DNA from: Alphaproteobacteria bacterium
Lineage (GTDB): Bacteria > Pseudomonadota > Alphaproteobacteria > Micropepsales > Micropepsaceae
NCBI GenBank assembly: GCA_025924715.1
Contig: JAICHV010000002.1
Location: 1-64,000 of the forward strand
Direction of reading: 5' to 3'
Length of the DNA stretch: 64,000 bases
Shown: positions 1 through 8,838 of the stretch, piece by piece
Layout: each line of letters begins with the position of its first letter
How positions within the stretch are numbered: position 1 is the first letter of the stretch
Notes under the pieces: generated by a model
What the model was told of the DNA's origin: nothing
Database searches by the model: none
Seen by the model: only the letters and a program-made list of their open reading frames with translations
Translations under genes and position numbers: made by a program

Positions 1-652
1 TCTTGACCACGCCTTCAACGATCTGCTTCTCGTGCAGCGAGGCGACCAGGCTGGTGCGTTCCTCGGCGCGGCGCTCTTCCAGGACGGCGCGGCGCGACAC
101 CACGATATTGCCGCGGCGCCGGTCCATTTTCAGTATCTGGAAAAGCTGGGGCTGGTTCATCAGCGGGCCGACATCGCGCATCGGGCGCACATCGACTTGG
201 CTGCCGGGCAGGAAGGCCACGGCGCCGTCCAGATCGACGGTGAAGCCGCCCTTGACCCGGCCGAAGATCACGCCGGTGACGCGGTCCTGATCGTTGAAGG
301 CCTTTTCCAGCTTGATCCAGCTTTCCTCGCGGCGGGCCTTGTCGCGGCTCAGCACCGCTTCGCCCAGCGCGTTCTCGACCCGCTCCAGATAGACTTCGAC
401 TTCATCGCCGACATTGACGTTGGCCGGGATGCCCGGCATGGCGAATTCCTTGAGGCTGATCCGCCCTTCGGTTTTCAGCCCGACATCGACCATGGCGAAG
501 TCGTTCTCGATGGAAACGATGGTGCCCTTGATGACATTGCCCTCCTGGGGCGACTGGGTCTGGAAGCTTTGTTCCAGCATCGCCGCGAAATCGTCGCGGC
601 TGGGGGCGGCAATGGAAGATTCGGTCTTGGTCTGGGTTGTGGCGCGAGCCAT
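1..652 (-). CDS. rpsA: 30S ribosomal protein S1, N-terminal part (runs off the left edge)
   Basis: Reverse translation from ATG at 652: MARATTQTKTESSIAAPSRDDFAAMLEQSF...EGNVIKGTIVSIENDFAMVDVGLKTEGRISLKEF; S1 repeats; sits downstream of cmk as in many proteobacteria. Not in the ORF track because no stop lies in the window. Confidence 0.93.
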   Translation of the reverse strand, partial: MARATTQTKTESSIAAPSRDDFAAMLEQSFQTQSPQEGNVIKGTIVSIENDFAMVDVGLKTEGRISLKEFAMPGIPANVNVGDEVEVYLERVENALGEAVLSRDKARREESWIKLEKAFNDQDRVTGVIFGRVKGGFTVDLDGAVAFLPGSQVDVRPMRDVGPLMNQPQLFQILKMDRRRGNIVVSRRAVLEERRAEERTSLVASLHEKQIVEGVVK

Positions 653-783
653 ACGGTTTCAGTCCTTACATGTCGTGCATGCCAAATGGCTTTCGCCATC
701 GGTCTTCCCGAACGGTGACATGACCGCCGGGCGGTTGGGTTTTGGATAAAGTAAGCGGGTGGCCCGAAAGCCGCCGGGCCTCC

Positions 784-1458
784 TTAGCCCCTGTGGCGGT
801 CTTTGAGCGCGCCCTCGACCTTTGGAGAAACAAGGGCCAGGGCTGCCGCGAACGCCGCGTCTATACCCAAATCGGAGGTATCGAGCAAGCCGGCGCCGGG
901 GGCCTGGATCAGGGGAGAGACGGCCCGGGTCTTGTCGGCCAGGTCGCGGGCCACAAGTTCCCGCAGCAAGTCGCCTTCATCGCGGACAATGCCCATCGCC
1001 TGTAATTCCTGCCAGCGGCGGTGGGCGCGGATTTCGGGCCGGGCATCGACATAGAGTTTGGCGGTGGCGTCGGGGGCAATGACACTGCCGATATCGCGCC
1101 CATCCATCACCGCGCCGGGGCTGCCCCCCGGCGGGCGGGCCAGGAAGCCGCGCTGGAAATCCAAAAGGGCCGCGCGCACCGCCGGGATCGCGGCAACTTG
1201 CGAGGCGGCCCTGCCGATCACATCGGTGCGGATCGAGGGACCGCCGGCCAGGGTCAGATCGATGGTCTGGGCTCCGCGCAAGGCATCATCGGGATTGTTG
1301 GGATCGCCTTTGGCTTCCAGCACCGCCAGCGCGGTCAGCCGATAGAGCGCCCCGGAATCCAGATGGGCGAAATGAAAATGCGCCGCGAGTTTTTTGGCCA
1401 GCGTGCCTTTGCCTGACGCGGCGGTGCCATCGACGGCGATGACAATAGGTTTGCTCAC
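784..1458 (-). CDS. cmk: cytidylate kinase
   Basis: VSKPIVIAVDGTAASGKGTLAKKLA P-loop, DSGALYR and MDGRDIGSVIAPDA motifs; GTG start preferred over the track start at 1524. Confidence 0.95.
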   Translation of the reverse strand: MSKPIVIAVDGTAASGKGTLAKKLAAHFHFAHLDSGALYRLTALAVLEAKGDPNNPDDALRGAQTIDLTLAGGPSIRTDVIGRAASQVAAIPAVRAALLDFQRGFLARPPGGSPGAVMDGRDIGSVIAPDATAKLYVDARPEIRAHRRWQELQAMGIVRDEGDLLRELVARDLADKTRAVSPLIQAPGAGLLDTSDLGIDAAFAAALALVSPKVEGALKDRHRG

Positions 1459-1523
1459 GGTATCCCCCCCTCCCGCCTGGGGAGGGAGCGAATTTCTGCG
1501 TGGGCGTTTGCGGTATGTCGGCA

Positions 1524-2870
1524 TCAGCTCTTCACCCCTTCCAACACCGCACCCAAGGCCCGCATCTTGCCTTCGTAATCGGGGAAGCTTGTCGCGATCA
1601 TGGTCACATCGTCCACCGTCACCGGGTTTTCGCTGGCCAGGCCCATGGTGAGGAAGCTCATGGCGATGCGGTGGTCCAGATGGGTGGCGACCGTGCCGCC
1701 GCCGGGCACTTTGGGCATCCCGCGCACGGTGAGATTGTTGTCGCTTTCATCTGCCTCGACGCCGTTGGCGGCAAGGCCCGCCATGATCGCAGCCAGCCGG
1801 TCGCTTTCCTTCACCCGCAATTCTTCCAGCCCCATCATCACCGTCTGCCCCCGCGCAAACGCCGCGGCGACGGCCAGGATGGGATATTCGTCGATCATGG
1901 ATGGCGCGCGCTCCGCCGGCACGGTCACGCCCTTCAATTGGGAATGCCGCACCGTCAGATCGCCGATCTCCTCGCCGCCGCTGATACGCCGGTCCGTGAT
2001 CTGAATATCGGCGCCCATCTCCAACAAAGTCTGGATCAGCCCGATGCGGCGCGGATTGAGCAGAATGGCCGGCAGCGAAATTTCCGATCCCGGCACGATC
2101 AACCCCGCCACCAGGGCGAAAGCGGCCGAGGATGGATCGCGCGGCACTTCCACCTGGGCCGCCTTCAATCGGATGCCTCCTTGCAGCACGATGGTCTCGC
2201 CCTGCCCCGCCGATCCAACCGTGATCTTGGCCCCGAAAGCGCTCAGCATTTTCTCGGTATGGTCGCGCGTCAGCGCCGCCTGGCTGATGCGGCTGATGCC
2301 ATCGGCGTTCAGCGCCGCCAGCAGCAGCGCCGACTTCACCTGGGCCGAAGCCACCCGCACTTGATAGGTGATCGGTTTGGCGGAGGCGGCGCCATGCAGC
2401 GTCACCGGCATCAGCGCCTTGGGGCCATCGCCTTCGAAGCGGGCGCCAAGCTGGGTCAAAGGTTCGAGCACCCGCGCCATCGGGCGGCTGCGCAGGCTGG
2501 CGTCGCCGGTAAAGATGGCGCGGATCGGCATGCCGGCCACGGCGCCCATCACCAGCCGCGAGCCCGTGCCGGACTTGCCGAAGTCCAGGGGCGCCGCCGG
2601 GGTGGTCCAGCACGCGCCCGTCACGCGCCAGGCGCCCGCGCCTTCCCGGACCAGCACCGCGCCCAGCGCCCGCAGCGCGCCGGCGGTGCTGAGCACGTCT
2701 TCGGATTCCAGCAAGCCCGTGACGGTGGTTTCCCCCGCCGCCATGGCCCCCAGGATCAGAGCCCGCTGGGAAATGGATTTGTCGCCCGGAACCTCAAACA
2801 GGCCCTTGAGAGCGCTAGCCTTTCGGGCACGAAGGGCGCGGGCATCGGGGTTGGCCTGTCCGGGTCGCAT
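1524..2870 (-). CDS. aroA: 3-phosphoshikimate 1-carboxyvinyltransferase (EPSP synthase)
   Basis: VPGDKSISQRALILGAMAAGETTVTGLLESEDVLST, GNSGT-like GKSGTGSRL, RVKESDRLAA motifs. Confidence 0.96.
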   Translation of the reverse strand: MRPGQANPDARALRARKASALKGLFEVPGDKSISQRALILGAMAAGETTVTGLLESEDVLSTAGALRALGAVLVREGAGAWRVTGACWTTPAAPLDFGKSGTGSRLVMGAVAGMPIRAIFTGDASLRSRPMARVLEPLTQLGARFEGDGPKALMPVTLHGAASAKPITYQVRVASAQVKSALLLAALNADGISRISQAALTRDHTEKMLSAFGAKITVGSAGQGETIVLQGGIRLKAAQVEVPRDPSSAAFALVAGLIVPGSEISLPAILLNPRRIGLIQTLLEMGADIQITDRRISGGEEIGDLTVRHSQLKGVTVPAERAPSMIDEYPILAVAAAFARGQTVMMGLEELRVKESDRLAAIMAGLAANGVEADESDNNLTVRGMPKVPGGGTVATHLDHRIAMSFLTMGLASENPVTVDDVTMIATSFPDYEGKMRALGAVLEGVKS

Positions 2871-2978
2871 GGAAGGGCTTGGTTACCTTTGACAAGGGGG
2901 ACTTATTTGTTTTGACAAGGGCTTGGGCCCGTGGCAAACGCGCCCCCTCGATAACCTCTTCTTCACGGGAACAGCACC

Positions 2979-3488
2979 TTGGTCAAGGCAGATCTTGGAA
3001 CAAAACGGGCCTGCCCCAGCTGCGCCGCCCGCTTCTACGACCTCACGAAGCGGCCGATCGAATGCCCCAAATGCGGCTACAGCTTTGAGCCGGAGACGCT
3101 TTACAAGCAGCGCCGCGGCCGTCAGCCCGAACCGGTCGCCGATGCCGGCGTGGTCCGCGCCGCCGAGACCGAGGACGAGGACAGCGACGACGAGAACGAG
3201 GACGCTGAGTCCGAGGCCGAAGACGAGGAAGAAGAAACCGTCGAGGAAGCTCCCCTGGTGGTCGCCGCCACCGGCGAAGATGAAGACGAAGCCGCCGAGG
3301 AAGAAGAAGCCGAAGCGGAATCCGGCATGTCGGTGGTCGAAGGCGACGAAGACGTCGCCATCGAGGACATCGAAGTGGAAGACGACGAGGAAGAAGAAGG
3401 CGATGACGGCCTTCTGGCCGAAGTCGAGGACGAAGAAGACGACGTTGCCGGCATCATCGATCCCGGCATCGCCAAGGACGAGAGTTAG
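2979..3488 (+). CDS. TIGR02300/FYDLN-type acidic protein
   Basis: KADLGTKRACPSCAARFYDLTKRPIECPKCGYSFEPE zinc-ribbon-like N-terminus followed by a long Glu/Asp-rich tail. Confidence 0.9.
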   Translation: MVKADLGTKRACPSCAARFYDLTKRPIECPKCGYSFEPETLYKQRRGRQPEPVADAGVVRAAETEDEDSDDENEDAESEAEDEEEETVEEAPLVVAATGEDEDEAAEEEEAEAESGMSVVEGDEDVAIEDIEVEDDEEEEGDDGLLAEVEDEEDDVAGIIDPGIAKDES

Positions 3489-3587
3489 TTTATATTGGTC
3501 GCATTGCCGGACGGAAAACCGCTTCACACTTTTCCTGGCAATGCTCTTGAAGTCCCTGTCCGCGCCCAACGGACAGGTCATTGGCAC

Positions 3588-3663
3588 GGGGCCATAGCTC
3601 AGCTGGGAGAGCGCCTGCATGGCATGCAGGAGGTCAGCGGTTCGATCCCGCTTGGCTCCACCA
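3588..3663 (+). tRNA. tRNA-Ala (anticodon GGC), CCA encoded
   Basis: GGGGCCATAGCTCAGCTGGGAGAGCGCCTGCATGGCATGCAGGAGGTCAGCGGTTCGATCCCGCTTGGCTCCACCA; full cloverleaf, anticodon loop ATGGCAT. Confidence 0.97.
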
Positions 3664-3696
3664 ATTCCCAGCGCAGCGGGAATTGGTGAGCCAAGC

Positions 3697-3885
3697 GCCG
3701 AGCGGGCGCTAGCGCCAGCGTAGCGCGCCCGCGAGGGTGGCACCGCCCTTAATTGTAAAACTCCGAATTACTCCCAAACCGCCGAGCGGGCGCTGGGCGG
3801 CTTAGCGACAGCGTCGTGGCCGCGCGTAGCGCGCCCGCGAGGGTGGCGCCGCCCTACATTATAAAATCCCGATTTGCTCCCTGAT
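3697..3885. repeat. Tandem pair of GC-rich palindromic intergenic repeats (REP-like)
   Basis: Two related units starting GCCGAGCGGGCGCT... and ending GCGCGCCCGCGAGGGTGGC(A/G)CCGCCCT..ATT.TAAAA at ~3697-3775 and ~3781-3885, each with an internal GCGGGCGC/GCGCCCGC palindrome. Confidence 0.7.
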
Positions 3886-3901
3886 AGCCGAGCGGTTTTG
3901 C

Positions 3902-5179
3902 CTAGCACGGCAAGTATTGCACTCTTTCCGCCCGGGAACGGTGCAGCGGGAAAGCGGGCACCGGCTCGAAGCCCGTCAGCGGCGCGCCGGACAGGGCTTT
4001 TCCCAGACCAAACCGTACGCCGCACCCGCGCGCGGTTTGGACCTGGCCCTCGCTGTCGAGTCCGGCCAGGCAAGTAAACCAGGGTCTGTCCTTGGCCCGG
4101 CGCACCAGCATCTGCGCGCCGGCAAGGCTCTTTTGCGGCGTGGCATATTGCGCAATCACCGCCGCGAGGCCGACGGTCGCCAAACTCGCGTCCAGGCTTG
4201 GAATACTGCGCGGGTTGTCGAACTCCACGATCGTGCGCAGGCCCGGCATCTTTAGCATCGCCAGCAGTTCGGCCAGCCGCCCGCTGGGAATGGTGGACGG
4301 CACTTGCTCGATCTTCAGCAGGATCGGGCAAGTCGGCGTGATCTTCAACGCCTTGAGCGCCGTGATGTAGCGAATGCGCGGGGACAGGGTCATCAGGGTG
4401 TCGTGTGAAACGCCGACGGTCAGGCCGCAGACTCCCTGGGCATCGTGGATCTTGCGGCTATATTCGCCGGCCGCGCCCAGCAAGGCGACTTCCAGCTCCA
4501 GCGCATCAAGCTCCCGATGCAAGCCCAAGGCGCGCGTTGCACTTTCGGCCGGCCTGCCATCTGTCCTGGTATAAAGCGCGATCAGGAGAGTCTTGCTTTC
4601 GTTTTTGGCCAGCTCCCAGACCGGAAAAAAGCCGACGGCATATCCACAGGCCGAGGCCAGCTCACACGCTCCCCGCAAGCCGCTTTGGGTCGTGCCGATG
4701 GTTTTGGCCCCGCTCAGTTCGGGCGCGGATCGAAAATGCAGCGTCTCCACGCCGGTCGTGTCGAGCGAGGATATGATCCGGTCCGCCGCCATTGTGGTGA
4801 GCACGGCAATCGGACCGGGCACCGGGCCCACCACGCTTTTGAGCGTGACGTCCTCATCCTGTTCCCCAAACACCAGGGCGCAAACCTGCTTTGCCACGGA
4901 GGCGCAACACAGCACGGCTTCTTCGTGGGAACAGCCGTGAAAGGTCGCGACATAGGCAACCTCGCCGATCCGGATGAAACTGTCCTGCGGTCCCTGCACA
5001 TTGCGCAAGGCCCGCTCGAACAACTGATGAATGAGATCGCGAAGCCGAGGCCATTTCGTGCCCAGCCGTTTTTTGATGGGTATCAAATTCAACAGGTTCA
5101 GCTTGCCGGCGCAGATCTGCATCGCCGCGCTGAGATCGTCTTCGGGACGGGGCTGTTTGCCGCTGGCGACGCGCTCCAT
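3902..5179 (-). CDS. Hypothetical protein with degenerate GGDEF-like and EAL-like regions
   Basis: 'FIRIGEVAYVATFHGCSHEEA' resembles a degenerate RxGGDEF segment; C-terminal 'FTCLAGLDSEGQVQTARGCGVRFGLGKALSGA' resembles the EAL-domain AEGVEteeql..lGvd..QGyl segment. Catalytic residues absent. Confidence 0.5.
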   Translation of the reverse strand: MERVASGKQPRPEDDLSAAMQICAGKLNLLNLIPIKKRLGTKWPRLRDLIHQLFERALRNVQGPQDSFIRIGEVAYVATFHGCSHEEAVLCCASVAKQVCALVFGEQDEDVTLKSVVGPVPGPIAVLTTMAADRIISSLDTTGVETLHFRSAPELSGAKTIGTTQSGLRGACELASACGYAVGFFPVWELAKNESKTLLIALYTRTDGRPAESATRALGLHRELDALELEVALLGAAGEYSRKIHDAQGVCGLTVGVSHDTLMTLSPRIRYITALKALKITPTCPILLKIEQVPSTIPSGRLAELLAMLKMPGLRTIVEFDNPRSIPSLDASLATVGLAAVIAQYATPQKSLAGAQMLVRRAKDRPWFTCLAGLDSEGQVQTARGCGVRFGLGKALSGAPLTGFEPVPAFPLHRSRAERVQYLPC

Positions 5180-5409
5180 CGAAATCGCTTGCTCCCTGCC
5201 GGACAACGCAACAACGCCGGCTCAATGCAATTCTATTCTGATGCGCTTGACGTGTGCCCGATGTACACGAGCGAAATTAAAAAATTGCGTAGCAAGGTTC
5301 CGCCGCCGTGGAACTTTGACAGCTGCGCAGATGAAAACCGGCAAGCAACACGCGAAGCCGGCAGCGCACGCACCCGGCGCGTGCGTTGGGAATGGCAAAC
5401 AGCGCATCC

Positions 5410-5428
5410 AATAGCCATTATGGCTATT
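5410..5428. promoter_or_regulatory. Perfect 9-1-9 palindrome, candidate operator
   Basis: AATAGCCAT-T-ATGGCTATT in the gap between the fadL-like gene and the downstream minus-strand gene; no T-tract to suggest a terminator. Confidence 0.45.
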
Positions 5429-5454
5429 GCGGCGGCCGCCGGACGGGCAAGCTT

Positions 5455-6744
5455 TCAATATTTGTAATGGGCCGACAGCGCCAGGATATCGACCGCCACC
5501 GTATAGGCGCCCGACAGCGTGATCGCATGGGTGATCGGGTCCGTGCTGTTGGCGCTGCTGTTCATGTTCGGGCGATCGAGCGCGAAGGAATGGCCATAGG
5601 CGCCGTCCAGCACCATGTGGTCGTTCCATTGATAGGACGCACCCAGCCCCAGCAAATAGCGGTCGCCATCGGGCAGGCTGACGGCGCGGAAGCGGCTGAC
5701 CACCGGGGTCTGGTCCCAGGCAAGCCCGGCTTTGAGCATCCAGGCATCGTCGAGGCGATAGGTACCACCCGCGGCAATCATCCAGCTGTCGCGATACCTC
5801 TCGTCATTGACGAAAGGCTGGTTCTGACTCTGGATTACCACTTGGCGAAATCCGCTCCACTGACTGAACTGTGCGTCGGCCGACAAAGTGAGATCGGGCG
5901 CGATCTGGCTGGTGATGCTGAGGCCCGAGGTCGCCGGCAGCCGCGCCTTGGCGCTGGCAGGGCTGTCGACCAGACCGAGCAGCGGGCTGACGCCGGCAAA
6001 ACTCAACCGGCCCTTGATATCGTGATCGATCGCCGAGCGGTAAGTGAGCCCCAGCCTGGTGTGGTCGTTCCATTGGGCGATGAGACCAAGATTGAACCCG
6101 AAAGCCCAATCATGGGCCTGGAAGCGGTAGATCCCATCCGGCGCCGGGCTTTGGAAGATCACCGCCTGGGGGATGGCGCTGCTGACATCGAGCTTGAGAT
6201 ATTGCATCGAAACGCCGGCGCCCACCGAAAACATGTCATTGATGCGCACGCCCAGGCTGGGATTGATGTCCACGCCCCGGGCCGAAGTCTTCAGGCCCAG
6301 ATAGCGGCCAACCCAATTGGAGTCATAGGAATTGGCGTTGCCGAAGGGCGCGGTGACCGCCATGCCCAGGCCGACATCCTGGTTCAGCTTGAGCACCGCA
6401 TAGATATTGGGCACGGCGGCGCTGAGGCCGCTGTCGCCGCCGTCATCGCCCCCGATCTGCGACCCGCGCAATTGGGCGCTGCCCTTGAAGTGCATCGACG
6501 GCAGGATCACCGCGGCGCCGGCTTCCAGTTCGGACCCGCGCAGCAGCGGCAGGCCGGCCGGATTGGAAAAGGCGGTATTGGCCGCGTCGGCCCGTGAGCC
6601 ATTGCCGGCATAACTGGTCGCAACCGCATCGGCGCTGTTTTCCCGCACCATGAAGCCGGCCGCCAAAGCGGCCTGCGATCCCGCGGCGACGGCCGCCACG
6701 CCCAGTGCGATAGCCAAAAGAAAAGAGTTGCGCCCCATCGTCAT
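5455..6744 (-). CDS. OmpP1/FadL family outer-membrane transporter
   Basis: Signal peptide then AAGFMVRENSADAVATSYAGNGSRADAANTAFSNPAGLPLL (FadL N-terminal hatch motif), aromatic C-terminus HYKY. Confidence 0.88.
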   Translation of the reverse strand: MTMGRNSFLLAIALGVAAVAAGSQAALAAGFMVRENSADAVATSYAGNGSRADAANTAFSNPAGLPLLRGSELEAGAAVILPSMHFKGSAQLRGSQIGGDDGGDSGLSAAVPNIYAVLKLNQDVGLGMAVTAPFGNANSYDSNWVGRYLGLKTSARGVDINPSLGVRINDMFSVGAGVSMQYLKLDVSSAIPQAVIFQSPAPDGIYRFQAHDWAFGFNLGLIAQWNDHTRLGLTYRSAIDHDIKGRLSFAGVSPLLGLVDSPASAKARLPATSGLSITSQIAPDLTLSADAQFSQWSGFRQVVIQSQNQPFVNDERYRDSWMIAAGGTYRLDDAWMLKAGLAWDQTPVVSRFRAVSLPDGDRYLLGLGASYQWNDHMVLDGAYGHSFALDRPNMNSSANSTDPITHAITLSGAYTVAVDILALSAHYKY

Positions 6745-6883
6745 CCAAATTTGAGAGGGGAAAAATCGCCACGATTCCATTCGTCGCGGCAAGTCAATTG
6801 CGCGGCGCGTGAAAGGTTCCCACGGAATTGTCGCGACTGTAAGCGACGTTTACAGCAAGGCGATGCTGCGCTGGTCGAGTGGC

Positions 6884-7369
6884 CTAGTCCGGACAGTCGC
6901 TGCCATAGGCGTTGAAATCCTCGATGCTCATGCGCGCCTGATCGGCGGCCTTTCTGCTCTCGCGCAGATTGACGGCGATGCGGTGGTTCTCGATCGTCAC
7001 CAGCGACGCCGCCAGTACCGTTCCGCCTTGCGCCGCGCGCACCTGCCGGGCCGCCAAAAAATTGCCGATACAGCGGCGAAAGCCATCCGACAGCGCGGCA
7101 TAGCGCTTGGCGGCCGCCATGGCCGCAACCACTTGGGCACGGGTGGCGACATGGCCGTTCACCGCCACAGGCATCACCGGCGCCCAGCAGCCATCCGCGG
7201 CATAGCTGGCCTTGGTCCAGGCGGGATCGGGCCTGCTATCGCCATCGCCCTCGCAGACCGGCGCGAAACGCGATGGGACGGTGGGCGAAGCACCGCGGCC
7301 GGCCACCGCCACCGATCCCAAGGCGCCAAGCGCGATCAGCAGAAGCGTGCCGGCTGCGATCCTATTCAT
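6884..7369 (-). CDS. Hypothetical secreted protein
   Basis: ORF with N-terminal signal-like segment MNRIAAGTLLLIALGALGSVAVAG; no family recognised. Confidence 0.6.
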   Translation of the reverse strand: MNRIAAGTLLLIALGALGSVAVAGRGASPTVPSRFAPVCEGDGDSRPDPAWTKASYAADGCWAPVMPVAVNGHVATRAQVVAAMAAAKRYAALSDGFRRCIGNFLAARQVRAAQGGTVLAASLVTIENHRIAVNLRESRKAADQARMSIEDFNAYGSDCPD

Positions 7370-7378
7370 GGCCGCCCG

Positions 7379-8686
7379 TTATGGATTGATAAGGCTGCCG
7401 CCGACCACATGCTGCTTGATCAGCGAGCTCAGCGGAACCAAGCCTTTATAGATGAATTTCTGCACCCGCTGCCCGCGATAGGTCTCGGTGGTGTAGATAT
7501 TGCCCTTGGAGTCCGTGACGATGCTGTGCACCGCATAGAACTGGCCGGGCTGCCGTCCGCCGCCGCCGAACCAATACAGCTCTTTCATGGTCTGCCGGTC
7601 GAAGACATGGATGGTCTGGTTGCTGCCGTCGGAAATATACATGAATTTTTGCTGCGGATCGCGGCTGAAGGCGATCTCCCACACCGAGCCGTCGCCCTTG
7701 GTCTTGGGCGCGAGCGCGTATTGCTTGACGTAAGTCCCGTCGAATTTGAACACCTGAATGCGGTTGTTGGTGCGATCGCAGACATAAATCAGCCCGTCAT
7801 TCGAAGGCTGAGCGCAATGCACCGGATTGCCGAATTGCGGCGAGTCCACATTGTAATGCGGTATCGGCTCGTCGCTGGGCGGCTTGCCATAGGCGCCCCA
7901 CATCCGCTTCAGCTTCATCGTCACCGGGTCCCACACCGAAACGCGGTGATTGCCATAGCCATCGGCGGCGACCAGTTCATTGGTGCCGGGCAGGAAGCGC
8001 ATCTGGGCAACGCCGCGCACATTCTCGGTGTCGAGGCTGCCCTTGCTGCCATTGGCATGGCCGATCTCGCCCAGGAATTTTCCCGTCGGGCTGAGCTTGA
8101 GGACGAAGCTGTCGTGATAGGTGCCGATTTCGCCGCCGCCTTCGCCCCGCATGGGCGCCGGTGCCGGCGCCGCACCGCGCGCGCCGCGCCCCGCAGCGGC
8201 GAATTGCTCGGCGCTTCCCGGCGCCGCCGCGCTGGGCTGGCCCGCGCCATTGGCGCCGATCCAGACATTGCCGTCCTTATCGACGGTGATGCCGTGATTG
8301 GAGGTCGGCCAATCATGGCCTTCGACCCGGCCGAAATGATTGATCAGATTGCCGGCAGGATTGAATTCCAGCACATCGGGCGCCGCCGTGCAGCAATCGG
8401 CCTCGCCCCTGGTGGCGTAGGATTCCTTCTGCTCCAGCGAGGCGGGACGGTGAATGATCCAGATATTGTCATGCGCATCGACCGAAGCCCCGATGGTCTG
8501 GCCGATGATCCAATGATTGGGCAAGGGCTTGGGCCAAAGGGGATCGACTTCGAATTTGGGCACCATGATGTCGCCGGCCGCTTGCGCCTGGGCCGGACGG
8601 TTCGCGACCAGGGGGCCGGCGGCCAGCCCCAGCGCGAGGGTGATCAGCGAAACGCAGGACAACAAATGTTGACGGCGGAATTTCAT
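7379..8686 (-). CDS. Secreted NHL-repeat / 6-bladed beta-propeller protein
   Basis: MKFRRQHLLSCVSLITLALGLAAGP signal peptide; repeated D-x-x-G-N-(V/I)-(W/Y) blades (VDKDGNVWIGANG, VTDSKGNIYTTETYRGQRVQKF, SNDGLIYVCDRTNNRIQVF). Confidence 0.82.
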   Translation of the reverse strand: MKFRRQHLLSCVSLITLALGLAAGPLVANRPAQAQAAGDIMVPKFEVDPLWPKPLPNHWIIGQTIGASVDAHDNIWIIHRPASLEQKESYATRGEADCCTAAPDVLEFNPAGNLINHFGRVEGHDWPTSNHGITVDKDGNVWIGANGAGQPSAAAPGSAEQFAAAGRGARGAAPAPAPMRGEGGGEIGTYHDSFVLKLSPTGKFLGEIGHANGSKGSLDTENVRGVAQMRFLPGTNELVAADGYGNHRVSVWDPVTMKLKRMWGAYGKPPSDEPIPHYNVDSPQFGNPVHCAQPSNDGLIYVCDRTNNRIQVFKFDGTYVKQYALAPKTKGDGSVWEIAFSRDPQQKFMYISDGSNQTIHVFDRQTMKELYWFGGGGRQPGQFYAVHSIVTDSKGNIYTTETYRGQRVQKFIYKGLVPLSSLIKQHVVGGSLINP

Positions 8687-8838
8687 GGCGCTCTCCCCAG
8701 CATGTGTTTTTCTACGGCGGGATGTTACACCGGACCCGGGCCGCCGCCCATCGCCCGGAACCTGAAAGGGAACAATTTCCCGCGCCGCGACACAATTCCA
8801 ACAAGACAAGCTGGCAGATGCGGCCTTAAGCTTGGTTT

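Noticed and set aside
1500-2915. 471-aa plus ORF
   Set aside because: Antisense to aroA.
3664-3688. AATTCCC...GGGAATT hairpin as an intrinsic terminator of tRNA-Ala
   Set aside because: Stem is present but there is no following T-tract, so not called as a terminator.
2883-3743. 286-aa minus ORF containing GAKRDRTADLLHAMQALSQLSYGPV
   Set aside because: This stretch is the antisense translation of tRNA-Ala, a well-known spurious ORF; the rest is antisense to the acidic FYDLN-type gene.
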